A stretch of 64,000 nucleotides of DNA from Nocardia colli (GCF_008704205.1 NZ_VXLC01000001.1:620001-684000); one strand, 5' to 3'; counted from the first letter of the stretch, positions 51,231 to 60,651 are shown. Notes: a model not told the origin generated them from the sequence alone. Numbers and translations are program-made.

Positions 51231-52358
51231 ATGACGCGCGAGGCTGTTCGCCGGGTTGTGCTTGCCCCGGACAAGTTCAAGGGGTCGCTGACCGCACCGC
51301 AGGTGGCCGCGGCCCTTGCCGAGGGCATCGCGGGGGTCGTGCCGGAGGTGGAGATCCGCCAGGTTCCGGTGGCCGATGGTGGTGACGGGACCGTCGACGC
51401 GTTCGTGGCGGCCGGGTGGACCCGGGTCACGTTGACCGCGCCCGGACCGACGGGGGTGCCCGGCAACACGTCGTACGCGCGGCACGAAGCGACGGCCGTG
51501 CTCGAATTGGCCGCGGTCGTCGGACTGGAGAAACTCCCTGGGGGCCAACCGGATCCACTCGGCGCGAGCACCTTCGGCCTGGGCGTGGTCATCGCGCACG
51601 CCCTCGACCACGGCGTCACCGACATCGTCATCGGGCTCGGCGGCAGCGCGTCCACCGATGGTGGCGCGGGCATGGCGCAGGCGCTCGGCGCACGTATTCT
51701 GGACGTCGATGGCCACGAATTGCCGCACGGCGGTGCGATTTTGGCGCGCGCCGACCGACTGGACCTGGCCGGCCTGCACTCCGGAATCGCCTCCGCCACT
51801 GTCACATTGGCCTGCGATGTCGACAACCCGCTGCTCGGGCCGGCCGGTGCCGTCGCGGTCTATGCTCCGCAGAAAGGGGCTGACACAGCAGATCTCGAAG
51901 CCTTGGAGTCCGCCCTCACCCGCTGGGCACGCCTGGCCGGACCCGGCTTCGCGAACGAGCCCGGCGCCGGTGCCGCGGGCGGAACCGGTTTCGGCGCCCT
52001 CGCCTTGCTCGGGGCACAGGTGCGCAGCGGCATCGAGGTGATCCTCGAACTCCTCGACTTCCCCGCCCTACTCGACGGCGCCGGCCTCGTCGTCACCGGC
52101 GAAGGCTCCCTGGACAACCAGAGCCTGCACGGCAAGGCGCCCATCGGCGTGTGCGAGACCGCGCGCAAGGCCGGCGTCCCGGTGATCGCCGTCGTCGGCC
52201 GCACACTCCTTGCCGCCCAGGAGATTCGAGCCGCGGGCTTCACCGCCTGCTACGCCCTCACCGAGCTGGAGCCGGACCCCGCCCGCTCGATCGCCAACGC
52301 GAGCCAACTGCTGCGGCAAGTCGGCGCCCAACTAGCAGACCAGCACCTGACTCCATAA
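51231..52358 (+). CDS. Glycerate kinase
   Basis: 375-residue glycerate kinase of the GlxK/GarK family, phosphorylating D-glycerate with ATP. Signature blocks: APDKFKGSLTAPQVAAAL at the start, VADGGDGT, GLGGSASTDGGAGMAQALG near 130-150, GAGAAGGTGFGALALLGA and VTGEGSLDNQSLHGKAP in the C-terminal domain. ATG 51231 has GACAAT at 51219-51224, exactly the leaderless -10 distance, and no Shine-Dalgarno. Carries glycerate from glycolate or glucarate catabolism into glycolysis. Stand-alone gene. Confidence 0.9.
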   Translation: MTREAVRRVVLAPDKFKGSLTAPQVAAALAEGIAGVVPEVEIRQVPVADGGDGTVDAFVAAGWTRVTLTAPGPTGVPGNTSYARHEATAVLELAAVVGLEKLPGGQPDPLGASTFGLGVVIAHALDHGVTDIVIGLGGSASTDGGAGMAQALGARILDVDGHELPHGGAILARADRLDLAGLHSGIASATVTLACDVDNPLLGPAGAVAVYAPQKGADTADLEALESALTRWARLAGPGFANEPGAGAAGGTGFGALALLGAQVRSGIEVILELLDFPALLDGAGLVVTGEGSLDNQSLHGKAPIGVCETARKAGVPVIAVVGRTLLAAQEIRAAGFTACYALTELEPDPARSIANASQLLRQVGAQLADQHLTP

Positions 52359-52386
52359 AGTCACTGTGACGCAACCGATTACGGCG

Positions 52387-52737
52387 TCAGCTCGCTGACG
52401 CGAGCAGGTTGCCGAGGAGTTCGCCGCGATGCTTGTCGCCCCACTCCTCGAGCGGACGCAGCGCGACGGCCAGCTCCGCGCCGAGCGGCGTGAGGGAGTA
52501 CTCGACCCGGGGCGGAACCTCGGGATAGACCTCGCGGTGCACCACGCCGCTCGCCTCGAGCTGACGCAGGTTCTCCGCGAGCACCTTCTCGCTGACCCCG
52601 GTCAGCAATCGCCGCAGCTCGCCGAACCGGATCGGGTCGGCGCTCAGCGCCCACATCAGGTGCAGCTTCCATTTGCCGCCGACGACATCGATCGCCACGG
52701 ACATGCCGCACACGTCGTGATCCGCGTCACTGCTCAT
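52387..52737 (-). CDS. HxlR-family transcriptional regulator
   Basis: 116-residue winged-helix regulator: DVCGMSVAIDVVGGKWKLHLMWAL, the HxlR signature with a Cys that may sense redox or reactive electrophiles, and RFGELRRLLTGVSEKVLAENLRQLEASGVVHREVY, the wing. ATG 52737 has AAGGAG upstream on its strand. Divergent from the imine-reductase-like gene (143 bp), which it probably regulates. Confidence 0.9.
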   Translation of the reverse strand: MSSDADHDVCGMSVAIDVVGGKWKLHLMWALSADPIRFGELRRLLTGVSEKVLAENLRQLEASGVVHREVYPEVPPRVEYSLTPLGAELAVALRPLEEWGDKHRGELLGNLLASAS

Positions 52738-52880
52738 GTCCACCGCACTCCTTCTGACCGTATTTCGAACCTCTAGGTAAGCAACCCCACCTGGACGTTC
52801 GGTCTTCCCGACTCTACCTGCGGCAACGAGTATTGAACCCGGCGCCGACACCAACACATCGAGAAGCGAAGGGACACACA

Positions 52881-53762
52881 ATGTCCGATCAGACCACCCC
52901 CCGCTCCGTCTCCGTCGTCGGCCTCGGGCCGATGGGTCAGTCGATGGTCCGGGCCTTCCTGGACGCCGGCGTCGAGGTGACCGTGTGGAACCGCAGCACC
53001 GACAAGGTCGACGCGATGGTCGAGCTCGGCGCCCAGCGGGCCGCGACGGTCGCGGAGGCGCTGGCCGCGAACGAGGTGACGGTGCTGAGCCTCACCCACT
53101 ACGCCGCCATGTACGACGTGCTCGGCCAGGCGACCGATCAACTGGCCGGCAAGGTGATCGCCAACCTGTCCTCCGATTCCCCGGAAAAGGCGCGCAAGGG
53201 CGCGGAGTGGGTGCGTTCCCATGGCGCGCAGTTCATTTCGGGCGGCGTGATGTCGGCCGGTGACAACATCACCCATCCCGCGTCATACATCTTCTACAGC
53301 GGACCGCGCGAGGTCTTCGACGCGCACGCCGAACTGCTGCGACCGCTGAGCCCGCAGGAGTACCTCGGCGCGGACGACGGGCTCGCCCAGGTCTTCTACC
53401 AGGCGTTGCTGACCATTTTCCATCCGTGGCTGCTCGCGTTCGACCAGGCGACCGCGATGATCGACCGTTCCGGGCACAGCATCGCCCAGTTCGTTCCGTT
53501 CGCCGTGCGCTCGGCCGCCGCGTTCCCCTACTTCATGGAGGAGTTCTCGGTGGCCAACCAGAACGGCGGCTGGGCCACGCTGGCCAGTCTGAAGATGATG
53601 GACGCGGGCGCGCAGCACATCATCGACGCCAGCGAGGAGGTCGGCGTGGACGCGACGTTCTCGCACACCGCACAGTCGTTGTGGCGCAAGGCGGTTGCCG
53701 CCAGCGAGGAGAAGGGCGCGGCGGTCTCGACCTACGCGCTGCTGCACGGCGCGCAGGCGTAG
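52881..53762 (+). CDS. NAD(P)-dependent imine-reductase-like oxidoreductase
   Basis: 293-residue 6-phosphogluconate/3-hydroxyisobutyrate-dehydrogenase-type protein. VVGLGPMGQSM is the NADP glycine motif, VWNRS the following strand. The C-terminal domain, with AQVFYQALLTIFHPWLLAFDQ and SVANQNGGWATLASLKMM, resembles imine reductases rather than sugar-acid enzymes. The usual 6PGDH Lys is absent, as in imine reductases. ATG 52881 follows GAAGGGA. Physiological substrate unknown. Confidence 0.82.
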   Translation: MSDQTTPRSVSVVGLGPMGQSMVRAFLDAGVEVTVWNRSTDKVDAMVELGAQRAATVAEALAANEVTVLSLTHYAAMYDVLGQATDQLAGKVIANLSSDSPEKARKGAEWVRSHGAQFISGGVMSAGDNITHPASYIFYSGPREVFDAHAELLRPLSPQEYLGADDGLAQVFYQALLTIFHPWLLAFDQATAMIDRSGHSIAQFVPFAVRSAAAFPYFMEEFSVANQNGGWATLASLKMMDAGAQHIIDASEEVGVDATFSHTAQSLWRKAVAASEEKGAAVSTYALLHGAQA

Positions 53763-54005
53763 TCAGGCGGTTTCGGTGGCGGAGCCGAGCCGCGGGAACG
53801 GGTCGGTGGCGAAGATGACCTCCACCGCCACTTCGAAGTACGCCGAAATCCGCAGTGCGAGATGCAAACTCGGGCTGTACTCGCCGCGCTCGAGGTAGCC
53901 GATCGTCTGATAGTGCACGCCGAGCGCCTCCGCCAGCTCGCGCCGGGAGATGCCGCGCTCGGCGCGCAGCATCGCGATGCGGTTGTAGATGACCTCAGTA
54001 GGCAC
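53763..54005 (-). CDS. Small XRE-type regulator of the ABC operon
   Basis: 80 residues, one helix-turn-helix (RAERGISRRELAEALGVHYQTIGYLERG). GTG 54005 overlaps the permease stop by 11 bases, so it is the third gene of an operon with the ABC exporter. Its stop and that of the imine-reductase-like gene are adjacent. Small regulators of this type often repress the exporter upstream. Alternative start downstream is possible. Confidence 0.8.
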   Translation of the reverse strand: MPTEVIYNRIAMLRAERGISRRELAEALGVHYQTIGYLERGEYSPSLHLALRISAYFEVAVEVIFATDPFPRLGSATETA

Positions 54006-54846
54006 GCTGCATCGCTTTCTCCCGGCGCAGGGCGACGCTGGAACCGGATTCCCGCCGCGCCATCCGGCGCAACATCACCGGCGCGGCGAGCAGTCCGACC
54101 ACCGCCCAGATGCTCAGCACCCCAACGGTTTCCAGCGTCCGCCAGGACTGCCCGAGTTCGGCGGCCACCGCTTGGTCCGGCAGCATCGCCGAGCGCATGC
54201 CGAGCCCGAGCCAGTACACCGGAAACACCTGGGCCGCGCCCTGCACCCAGCCGGGCATCGAGGTGATCGGATAGAAGATGCCGGACACCGCGACCAGCCC
54301 CATGATCGGAAACGTCATCAGCGCGAAGTCGCGCGGGTTGGCGAACATCGACCCGAACACCGCACCGGCGGGCAGGGTGGCGAGCAGCCCGAGCACCATC
54401 ACCCAGATCAAGGTCAGCCACGCCCCGGCATGATCGAGCGCGAGCCCGTCGACGATGAACGAGCCGGCCACCAGAATGACGGCTCCGGGGATCAGCACCA
54501 TGCCGGACACCTGGATGATCTTGCCGACCAGGTAGCCGACCATGCCGTTCGGGGTCGCCTTGGCCCGCAACAACGTTCCGTCCTCGCGATCGATGGTGAG
54601 CTGCTGGCCCATGCCGACCATCCCGTTGATCGCGACGAGCATGCCGATCACGCTGGGCAAGGCGAGGGAGCCGAGCAGCAATCCGCTCGACTGGAACGAC
54701 GCGTGCCGCATGAAGAACAGCACGATCAGCACGAGCACGGGCCAGAACAGCAGCCCGAACAGATCTTGACCATTGGTGACCATCTGCCGCAGCTCGATTC
54801 GGCCGCGGACCCAGCCCTGCCGGACCGCCACCACGATCGGATTCAT
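53995..54846 (-). CDS. ABC-2 type exporter permease
   Basis: 283 residues with six hydrophobic helices (about 30-50, 58-78, 107-130, 138-160, 170-190, 240-260). The family segment near residues 80-95 (LTIDREDGTLLRAKATP) matches ABC-2 permeases. ATG 54846 overlaps the ATPase stop (ATGA). Partner of the 309-residue ATPase; exports a drug or lipid-like compound. Confidence 0.9.
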   Translation of the reverse strand: MNPIVVAVRQGWVRGRIELRQMVTNGQDLFGLLFWPVLVLIVLFFMRHASFQSSGLLLGSLALPSVIGMLVAINGMVGMGQQLTIDREDGTLLRAKATPNGMVGYLVGKIIQVSGMVLIPGAVILVAGSFIVDGLALDHAGAWLTLIWVMVLGLLATLPAGAVFGSMFANPRDFALMTFPIMGLVAVSGIFYPITSMPGWVQGAAQVFPVYWLGLGMRSAMLPDQAVAAELGQSWRTLETVGVLSIWAVVGLLAAPVMLRRMARRESGSSVALRREKAMQRAY

Positions 54847-55772
54847 CGCCCTACCTCCTCGATCGTGTGCACCTCGGCGTCGACCTGACCGGATTCGAAC
54901 CGGCGCACCAGCGTCATGTACGTGTCCTCCAGCGAGGCGCGGCGGACCTCCAGGTCGCCGATCGCGTCGCCGTGCTGCTTGAACAGGTCGTAGACGAACT
55001 CGGTCGATTCGGTGGTCGAGTGCACGAACCGTTGCCCGTCGTTGGTCCAGCTCACCTCGGCCGCGCCGGCGATCCGGCGGGAGAGCTCGTCGGCCGAGCC
55101 GTCGGCGATGATCCGCCCGCCGGCCAGCACCAGGATCCGGTCGGCGAGCTTCTCCGCCTCGTCGAGGTCGTGCGTGGTGAGCAGGATGGTGGTCTGCTGG
55201 TCGTCGGCCAGCCGGTGCACCAGGTCGTGGAATTCCCGCCGGGCTTCCGGGTCGAAGCCCGCGGTCGGCTCGTCCAGGAACAGCACCTCCGGGCGGCCGA
55301 CGATGCCGATGGCGACGTCGATGCGGCGGCGCTGGCCGCCGGACAGGTCGTTGATCTTGCTGGACGATTGCTCGGTGAGGCCCACCGCCTTGATGAGTTC
55401 GTCGGTGTCCCAAGGCCGTTGGATGCGATCGGTGCTGTACGGCGCATAGAAGGCGCCCAGGTAATCCAGTAGTTCCCGGACCCGCCACTTCCCGTGATCA
55501 CGCCACGATTGCAGGACGACGCCGATGCGCGCTCGCCATGCCTCGCCGCCGTGTGCCGGATCGACGCCGAGCACCTCGACGCGGCCGGCCGACCGCATGC
55601 GGAAGCCCTCCAGGATCTCGATGGTGGTGGTCTTGCCCGCGCCGTTCGGCCCGAGCAGCACCAGCACTTCGCCGTGTCGCGCCTGGAACGTCACGTCGTG
55701 CAAAACGTCGGTGGTTCCGTAGCGCATGCGCAATTTCTCGACGTCGAGTGCGACGCCCTGCCCCACTGTCAT
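54843..55772 (-). CDS. ABC transporter ATPase (drug-type exporter)
   Basis: 309-residue ATPase: Walker A GPNGAGKTT (about 41-49), Q-loop in VVLQSWRD, signature LSGGQ, Walker B VLFLDEPTAGFDP and switch His in TTHDLDEAE. A C-terminal extension of about 90 residues with SWTNDGQRFVHSTTE is as in DrrA-like ATPases. First gene of a three-gene operon (ATPase, permease, XRE). Divergent from the ArsR-SRPBCC gene. Confidence 0.94.
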   Translation of the reverse strand: MTVGQGVALDVEKLRMRYGTTDVLHDVTFQARHGEVLVLLGPNGAGKTTTIEILEGFRMRSAGRVEVLGVDPAHGGEAWRARIGVVLQSWRDHGKWRVRELLDYLGAFYAPYSTDRIQRPWDTDELIKAVGLTEQSSSKINDLSGGQRRRIDVAIGIVGRPEVLFLDEPTAGFDPEARREFHDLVHRLADDQQTTILLTTHDLDEAEKLADRILVLAGGRIIADGSADELSRRIAGAAEVSWTNDGQRFVHSTTESTEFVYDLFKQHGDAIGDLEVRRASLEDTYMTLVRRFESGQVDAEVHTIEEVGR

Positions 55773-55807
55773 GCTGATCTCCCCGTTGCGTGCTCCCGTC
55801 GATTCGT

Positions 55808-55836
55808 AGCATACCTACTACATTTCGCAACGACAA
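55808..55836 (-). promoter_or_regulatory. Candidate promoter of the ABC operon
   Basis: On the minus strand, TTGTCG (55836-55831) and TATGCT (55813-55808) are separated by 17 bases, a good sigma-A match 36 bases before the ATG at 55772. GGGGAG forms the ribosome site. Confidence 0.55.
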
Positions 55837-55859
55837 TGCTTTATCGGGAGGCTTAATCA

Positions 55860-55915
55860 TTGACAGGCAGCCATAAGGCTGCCTAATCTCTAGAAATGCA
55901 GCCAATTGGCTGCAT
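55860..55915 (+). promoter_or_regulatory. Promoter with two GCAGCC-N4-GGCTGC operators
   Basis: TTGACA (55860-55865) and TAATCT (55884-55889) are separated by 18 bases. Operator 1 (55865-55884) lies exactly between them, with 8-bp arms AGGCAGCC/GGCTGCCT. Operator 2 (55896-55915) is a perfect 20-bp palindrome at the predicted start site. Centres are 31 bp apart. The adjacent ArsR-type protein is the obvious ligand. Confidence 0.75.
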
Positions 55916-55931
55916 AAATCGAGAAGGTGAC

Positions 55932-56729
55932 ATGGACGAGGTATTCAAAGCGCTGGCCGACCCCAACCGGCGGCGGCTGCTGGACAGTCTCAATGCCCGC
56001 AACGGGCAGACCCTGCGCGAACTGTGCGCAGGGCTGGAGATGGCGCGGCAGTCGGTCAGCAAACACCTCGCCGTGCTGGAGGCCGCCAACCTGATCACCA
56101 CTCGCCGCAGCGGCCGGGAAAAACTGCACTACCTCAACGCCGACCCGATCAACGCCATCACCGAACGCTGGATCACCCGCTACGACCGGGCGCGCGTGCA
56201 CGTGCTCGCCGACCTCAAGAAAGCCCTGGAGGCAGAACCCATGAGCGACAACGCATTCGTCTACACCACCTTCATCAAGACCACCCCGGAGAAGCTGTGG
56301 CAGGCCCTCACCGACTCGGCCTTCACCAAGCGCTACTGGGGCGCCGGCTTCGACACCGACTGGCGGCCGGGCGCCGAAATGGTCTGGCACCAACAGGATT
56401 GGAGCAGCAAGGATCCGGAGCAGGTGGTGCTGGAGGCGGACCCGTACACCAAGCTGTCCTACACCTGGCACACCTTCGATCCCGCGTTCGCCGCGGCGTT
56501 CGAGATGAACCCGGACGACGTCGCCGCCTGGGCCCGCGAGCCGCGCTCCCAGGTCTCCTTCGAACTCGAGCAGGCCGGCGACACGGTGGTCAAGCTGACC
56601 GTCGTGCACGATGGCTTCCCGCCGAACAGCGCTGTCCTGGAAGGGATCAGCGGTGGCTGGCCGAGCATCCTGTCCAACCTCAAGTCCCTGCTGGAGACCG
56701 GCGAGGTGCTGCCCGACCTGGCCATGTAG
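55932..56729 (+). CDS. ArsR-family regulator fused to an SRPBCC domain
   Basis: 265 residues in one frame. Residues 1-95 are a winged helix ([16 protein letters not shown], then [24 protein letters not shown]). Residues 110-265 are an SRPBCC/AHSA1 domain ([23 protein letters not shown], then [18 protein letters not shown]) with a hydrophobic ligand cavity. In many bacteria these are two adjacent genes; here the fusion is direct ([10 protein letters not shown] junction). ATG 55932 follows GAGAAGG; ATG 55896, at the predicted transcription start, would add 12 residues. It likely senses a hydrophobic ligand and represses itself and the exporter. Confidence 0.88.
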   Translation: MDEVFKALADPNRRRLLDSLNARNGQTLRELCAGLEMARQSVSKHLAVLEAANLITTRRSGREKLHYLNADPINAITERWITRYDRARVHVLADLKKALEAEPMSDNAFVYTTFIKTTPEKLWQALTDSAFTKRYWGAGFDTDWRPGAEMVWHQQDWSSKDPEQVVLEADPYTKLSYTWHTFDPAFAAAFEMNPDDVAAWAREPRSQVSFELEQAGDTVVKLTVVHDGFPPNSAVLEGISGGWPSILSNLKSLLETGEVLPDLAM

Positions 56730-56829
56730 TCGTCCCGGTAAGCTGCACAGGTCCGTGTCCAGCTCGGTTGGAGCACGCGTCCGTCAGGGCGACTGCGGGA
56801 CTGAGCCCGTCGCACAAAGTGGGGAAATC

Positions 56830-57312
56830 ATGATCAAGGTCCTGCTCCAGACCTCTATGGGTGACATCGAACTCGAACTCGATGAAACGAAGGCGCCCAA
56901 GACCGTGCGGAACTTCCTGACCTACGTCAACAGTGGTCACTACGACGGCACCATCTTCCACCGCGTGATCGACGGCTTCATGATCCAGGGCGGCGGGCTG
57001 GACCAGACGATGCGGGAGAAGCCGGCGCCGAACCGGGTCGAGAACGAGGCCAAGAACGGGCTGAAGAACGTCATCTACAGCGTCGCCATGGCCCGCACCT
57101 CCGACCCGCACTCGGCCTCGGCCCAGTTCTTCATCAACACCAGCGACAACGCGTTCCTCGACTACCCCGGGCAAGACGGTTGGGGCTACGCGGTTTTCGG
57201 CAAGGTCTCGCGCGGCAACGACGTCGTCGACCAGATCGGCAAGGTCAAGACCGGCGGCCAGGACGTGCCGGTCCAGCCGGTGGTGCTCACCTCGGCCACT
57301 GTGACCCGCTGA
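56830..57312 (+). CDS. Cyclophilin-type peptidyl-prolyl cis-trans isomerase
   Basis: 160-residue cytoplasmic PpiB-type cyclophilin. [13 protein letters not shown] contains the catalytic Arg, followed by the substrate-groove motifs [19 protein letters not shown] and [10 protein letters not shown]. Complete length for the family. ATG 56830 follows GGGG. Catalyses proline isomerisation in folding. Stand-alone gene. Confidence 0.93.
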   Translation: MIKVLLQTSMGDIELELDETKAPKTVRNFLTYVNSGHYDGTIFHRVIDGFMIQGGGLDQTMREKPAPNRVENEAKNGLKNVIYSVAMARTSDPHSASAQFFINTSDNAFLDYPGQDGWGYAVFGKVSRGNDVVDQIGKVKTGGQDVPVQPVVLTSATVTR

Positions 57313-57376
57313 CCAGGGCCGTTACCGATCCGGCGACCCAGGTATATTGCGGACTCCAACTTTCGAGGGGTCCGCG

Positions 57377-57721
57377 GTGGCAGTACAGAGTGACGAGTTC
57401 TTTCGAATAGTGGGCCGGCTCGTCGATGTGCAGAGCACCAAGGGTGAGCGGTACACGTCCTACAAAGTGCGCGGCAAGCTGTTCGGCTACTACTGGCCGC
57501 GCACCCAGACCGTAGGCCTGAAACAAACACTCTCCGAACAGAAGGCCCTGGTCTCCGAACGCCCCGACGTCTTCGAGGAACAGTTCACCGCAGGCGGTTT
57601 CGGCTGGGTGGTCGTCCACCTGGCCGGCCTCGACCTCGACGAACTGTCCGAACTGGTCTTCGAGGCCTGGCGCCTGTCCGCCCCCGAAGACCTCGCCGAA
57701 ATGCACTCGCCGCCTTCATGA
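57377..57721 (+). CDS. MmcQ/YjbR-family protein
   Basis: 114-residue double-wing DNA-binding-like protein of the MmcQ/YjbR family. The strands EFFRIVGRLVDV and YKVRGKLFGYYW, and VVVHLAGLDLDELSELVFEAWRL, fit the fold. GTG 57377 has GAGGGG at 57365-57370. Function of the family is unknown. Confidence 0.82.
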   Translation: MAVQSDEFFRIVGRLVDVQSTKGERYTSYKVRGKLFGYYWPRTQTVGLKQTLSEQKALVSERPDVFEEQFTAGGFGWVVVHLAGLDLDELSELVFEAWRLSAPEDLAEMHSPPS

Positions 57722-57778
57722 TCGAGTCGCGCTATTTCACGAAATGAATCGAGTGCGCGACCGGATTTCACCGAAGTA

Positions 57779-58141
57779 TCAGCCGCGGTAGATCTCTACA
57801 TAGGCGTTTGTGGCAAGGGCGACTACGCCGGGGCCGACACCCGTGCATGCGGTGGAAATGCGCTGGCCGTCGGGGGTGAAGGGGTAGCTGAGAATTTTGT
57901 AGGCGCCGACGCCGTAAATCGGGAACGGGCCGCTGGCGTAGAGACCGAAGCAGTCGACGTGCAGGACATAATTGCTGCCACCGTCGGGCTGGCAGACGGC
58001 GGATGCACCGAAAAGGTCGCGCTGAACAGCGCAGTCCTGGGGTGCTGCCTGGGCGCTACCGGAACCGATAATCGCGACGAAGGCGAGGCCCGAAACACCG
58101 GCGGCCGCGACCCGGGCGGCGGCGGTAATTGTCTTCTTCAT
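57779..58141 (-). CDS. Small secreted protein
   Basis: 120 residues with a Sec signal (KKTITAAARVAAAGVSGLAFVAIIGSG, cleavage at AQA-A near residue 33) and a mature part of about 87 residues with four cysteines that could form two disulphides. No catalytic motif. ATG 58141 is preceded by AGGAGGAG on its strand. Probably an envelope or extracellular peptide of unknown role. Confidence 0.8.
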   Translation of the reverse strand: MKKTITAAARVAAAGVSGLAFVAIIGSGSAQAAPQDCAVQRDLFGASAVCQPDGGSNYVLHVDCFGLYASGPFPIYGVGAYKILSYPFTPDGQRISTACTGVGPGVVALATNAYVEIYRG

Positions 58142-58250
58142 ATGAACTCCTCCTATTCCAGTGTGCTGTCGGTACGGCGCGCTGGAATGTTACGGGAGCC
58201 CACTGAATTCGCTGCCCCCAAATTCGGGGGCATCGAGTGCCGAGGGTCGA

Positions 58251-58940
58251 TCAGATTCGGATGAGGACCTGGTCCATCGTCTTTCGAACGAGGTCAGGGA
58301 CCACGGAATCGTCGGCGGGATAGCCGATCGGGACCACGGCGAAAGCCTTTTCGTTGCGCGGCCGATTCAGGACCTCGCCGAGGAACTTCATCGGGCTCGG
58401 GGTGTGGGTAAGCGCGGCCAGGCCGGAGATGTGCAGGGCGGACAGCAGCATGCCCACCGCGATGCCGACGGATTCGTCACCGTAGTAGTGCTTGTAGGTG
58501 GTGCCGTCGGGGCGCAGGCCGAAGCGCTGCTGGAAGACGACCAGCAGGTAGGGGGCGTCGGTGAGATGCGGCTTGTGTTCGTCGGTGCCGAGCGGGCGCA
58601 GCGCGGACAGCCACTCCTCGCCGAGCCGGCCGTTGTAGGAGATCTGCTCCTCCGCCTCGGCGGCCGCCCGGATCTTGGCCCGCACCTCGGGATCCTCGAC
58701 GAGCACGAACGTCCACGGCTGTTGGTGCGCGCCGGACGGCGCGGTGTTCGCCACCGCGATCGCGTCGAGCACCAACTGCTCCGGCACCGGGTCGGTGGAG
58801 AACATCCGCACGGTGCGGCGCTCGTCCATCCGCGCGCGGAACGCGGCCGACTTGGCCAGCGCCTCCTCGACCGGAATCCGGTTCGGGTGGTAGGGAATTG
58901 GCGTATACGGGTGGCCGTGCAGCGGCATCCAGGTGGTCAT
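58251..58940 (-). CDS. Nitroreductase-family FMN oxidoreductase
   Basis: 229-residue nitroreductase-fold protein. RRTVRMFSTDPVP holds the FMN-phosphate Arg cluster, NTAPSGAHQQPWTF the flavin loop, and LTHTPSPMKFLGEVLNRPRNEKAFAVVPIGYPADD the C-terminal FMN contacts. This variant resembles the iodotyrosine-deiodinase-like subgroup. ATG 58940; the upstream frame to 59012 lacks family sequence. Confidence 0.88.
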   Translation of the reverse strand: MTTWMPLHGHPYTPIPYHPNRIPVEEALAKSAAFRARMDERRTVRMFSTDPVPEQLVLDAIAVANTAPSGAHQQPWTFVLVEDPEVRAKIRAAAEAEEQISYNGRLGEEWLSALRPLGTDEHKPHLTDAPYLLVVFQQRFGLRPDGTTYKHYYGDESVGIAVGMLLSALHISGLAALTHTPSPMKFLGEVLNRPRNEKAFAVVPIGYPADDSVVPDLVRKTMDQVLIRI

Positions 58941-59082
58941 GGTTTGCAGTGTGATCCGCGTCAACTGGGCAGGCAATACCGAGACGAACTTACCGTCCAC
59001 CCGACCAGACATCCGCCGCGAAACAGACCGGGCGAGCCGAAAAAGAAGAAATCGACTTGAATCACGCGGTGCGAGAACGGTT

Positions 59083-60651
59083 TCAGCGCACCGGCAGCGG
59101 AGCCTCCGCGGCCTCGGTGATGGTGACCCGGCCGGTGTCGAGATAGGTCATCACCGCATCGTCGACGACCTGGTTCCCCCGGCCGAAGTTTCCGTGATCC
59201 CCACCTTCGACGGTGATCAGGGAACCGTTCAATGCCTGTGACATCGCCGGTCCCCCTTCGTATTTGGTGAGCGCGTCGTGACGACTCTGCAGAATCAGCG
59301 GTCGAGTGTTCAAGCCCGCCCCGGTGATCCGGACCGGCGTGGTGACGGGTTTCCATGCCCCACAGGCCATTCCGGACCGGACCAGATCGGCCCGCGCATC
59401 CATGGCGTTGCCGCCGGACGCGATGGTCGCGATCGCCGAGCCGATCACCTCGAGCCGCCCGGGAATCGCGTTCTCGTTGCAGGTGATCGCCGCGAACACG
59501 AACTGCCCGGTGGAGTCGGTCGAGGTCGCGCCCTCGATGGTGCGCAACCGCTGCACGTTCGACGGATTGGCCATCGCGTCGGCCATCGCCCGGGCAAAGG
59601 TAGGCCAGTAGGTGCGGGTGTAGCTGGCGACCGAGGTCGCGCCGAGCAACGGACCTTGCGTGGTGGCACCGCGAGAGATCAACGTGCGCAACAGATTCTG
59701 CAGCTTTCCGGTCTGCTCGAGGCTGCCGGTGTACCCGTCGCGCGCGATCTCGGCCAGCGGCTCGGGCAACGCGCCCGGCAGGTCGGCGAGACTGGCCGGC
59801 GGCGGCGTCAGGTTGGCGTACCAGCCGCCGCCCTGGTCGACCGCCATGCGCACCCAGTTCTGATAGACCTGCAAAGCGGTGTCGCCGAGGTGGTATTCGC
59901 CGCTGTGCTCGGCGATCCAGGCGAACAGATCGTCGAGCCGCTGCTTGCCCGCGATCTGCTGCTGCGCGAATTCCTCGGTCCACACCCAGTCGGGATTGAC
60001 GTTGGAGTCCAGCACCATTCGCTCGACCCGGTCCGGGAACAGCGAGGCGTACACCGCACCGAGGTAGGTCCCATAAGACGTGCCGAGGTAGCTGATCCGG
60101 TCCAGCCCGAGCGCGGCACGCACCGCATCCATATCGCGGGCGGTGTTCTCGGTGGTGATGGTGTCCAGATAACCGGGATGCGCGATATCGCAGGCCTTCT
60201 TGATGGCAGTGCGATCGCCGCCGCCGAGCGCGACCCGTCCGCCGTCCTCGGCCGCGCAATCCAGCGGGGTGGCCCAGCGCAATCCGCGCGGCTGCACCGC
60301 GAGCCGGTCGTAATGCGCGTTCAGCTCGGCGGGCAGCACCTCGGTCCGCAGTCCCCAGAAGTCCAGACCGTCGGCGCCGGGCCCGCCGGGATTGGCGAAG
60401 ATCGCGCCGCGCCGCTCGCCGGCCGCCGCGATCCGGCTGACGGTCAGCTGAATCTTCGGCCCGTCCGGATCGGCGTAATTCATCGGCACCTCGACGACCG
60501 CGCACTGCACGCCGTGCCCCGCGACCACCGAACCCGCCGGGCAGGCCCCGAAGGCCGGCGCGGCATCGGCCAGGCCGGACCCGATCGATCCGCCGAGCAG
60601 GCACACCGCCATGGCAGCCGCGGCCCGCGAAAACAGCCGTACCTTCATCAT
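59083..60651 (-). CDS. Secreted tripeptidyl-aminopeptidase-like alpha/beta hydrolase
   Basis: 522 residues with a Sec signal (about 1-30, ending ADA-AP). The catalytic Ser is in YLGTSYGTYLG (near residue 195), the Asp in LQSRHDALT and the His in EGGDHGNFG. The C-terminal TAP-like domain is present. Such enzymes release N-terminal tripeptides or hydrolyse peptides outside the cell. ATG 60651 (next to 60648) has GGAGG upstream. Confidence 0.9.
   Translation of the reverse strand: MMKVRLFSRAAAAMAVCLLGGSIGSGLADAAPAFGACPAGSVVAGHGVQCAVVEVPMNYADPDGPKIQLTVSRIAAAGERRGAIFANPGGPGADGLDFWGLRTEVLPAELNAHYDRLAVQPRGLRWATPLDCAAEDGGRVALGGGDRTAIKKACDIAHPGYLDTITTENTARDMDAVRAALGLDRISYLGTSYGTYLGAVYASLFPDRVERMVLDSNVNPDWVWTEEFAQQQIAGKQRLDDLFAWIAEHSGEYHLGDTALQVYQNWVRMAVDQGGGWYANLTPPPASLADLPGALPEPLAEIARDGYTGSLEQTGKLQNLLRTLISRGATTQGPLLGATSVASYTRTYWPTFARAMADAMANPSNVQRLRTIEGATSTDSTGQFVFAAITCNENAIPGRLEVIGSAIATIASGGNAMDARADLVRSGMACGAWKPVTTPVRITGAGLNTRPLILQSRHDALTKYEGGPAMSQALNGSLITVEGGDHGNFGRGNQVVDDAVMTYLDTGRVTITEAAEAPLPVR

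Noticed and set aside
52383..52400. GCGTCAG/CTGACGC hairpin
   Set aside because: Falls within the last codons of the HxlR gene, has a 4-base loop but no T-run; could be chance.
52760..52830. AGGTA/TACCT repeats as HxlR operator
   Set aside because: Arms are short and spacing irregular; not strong enough to list as a site.
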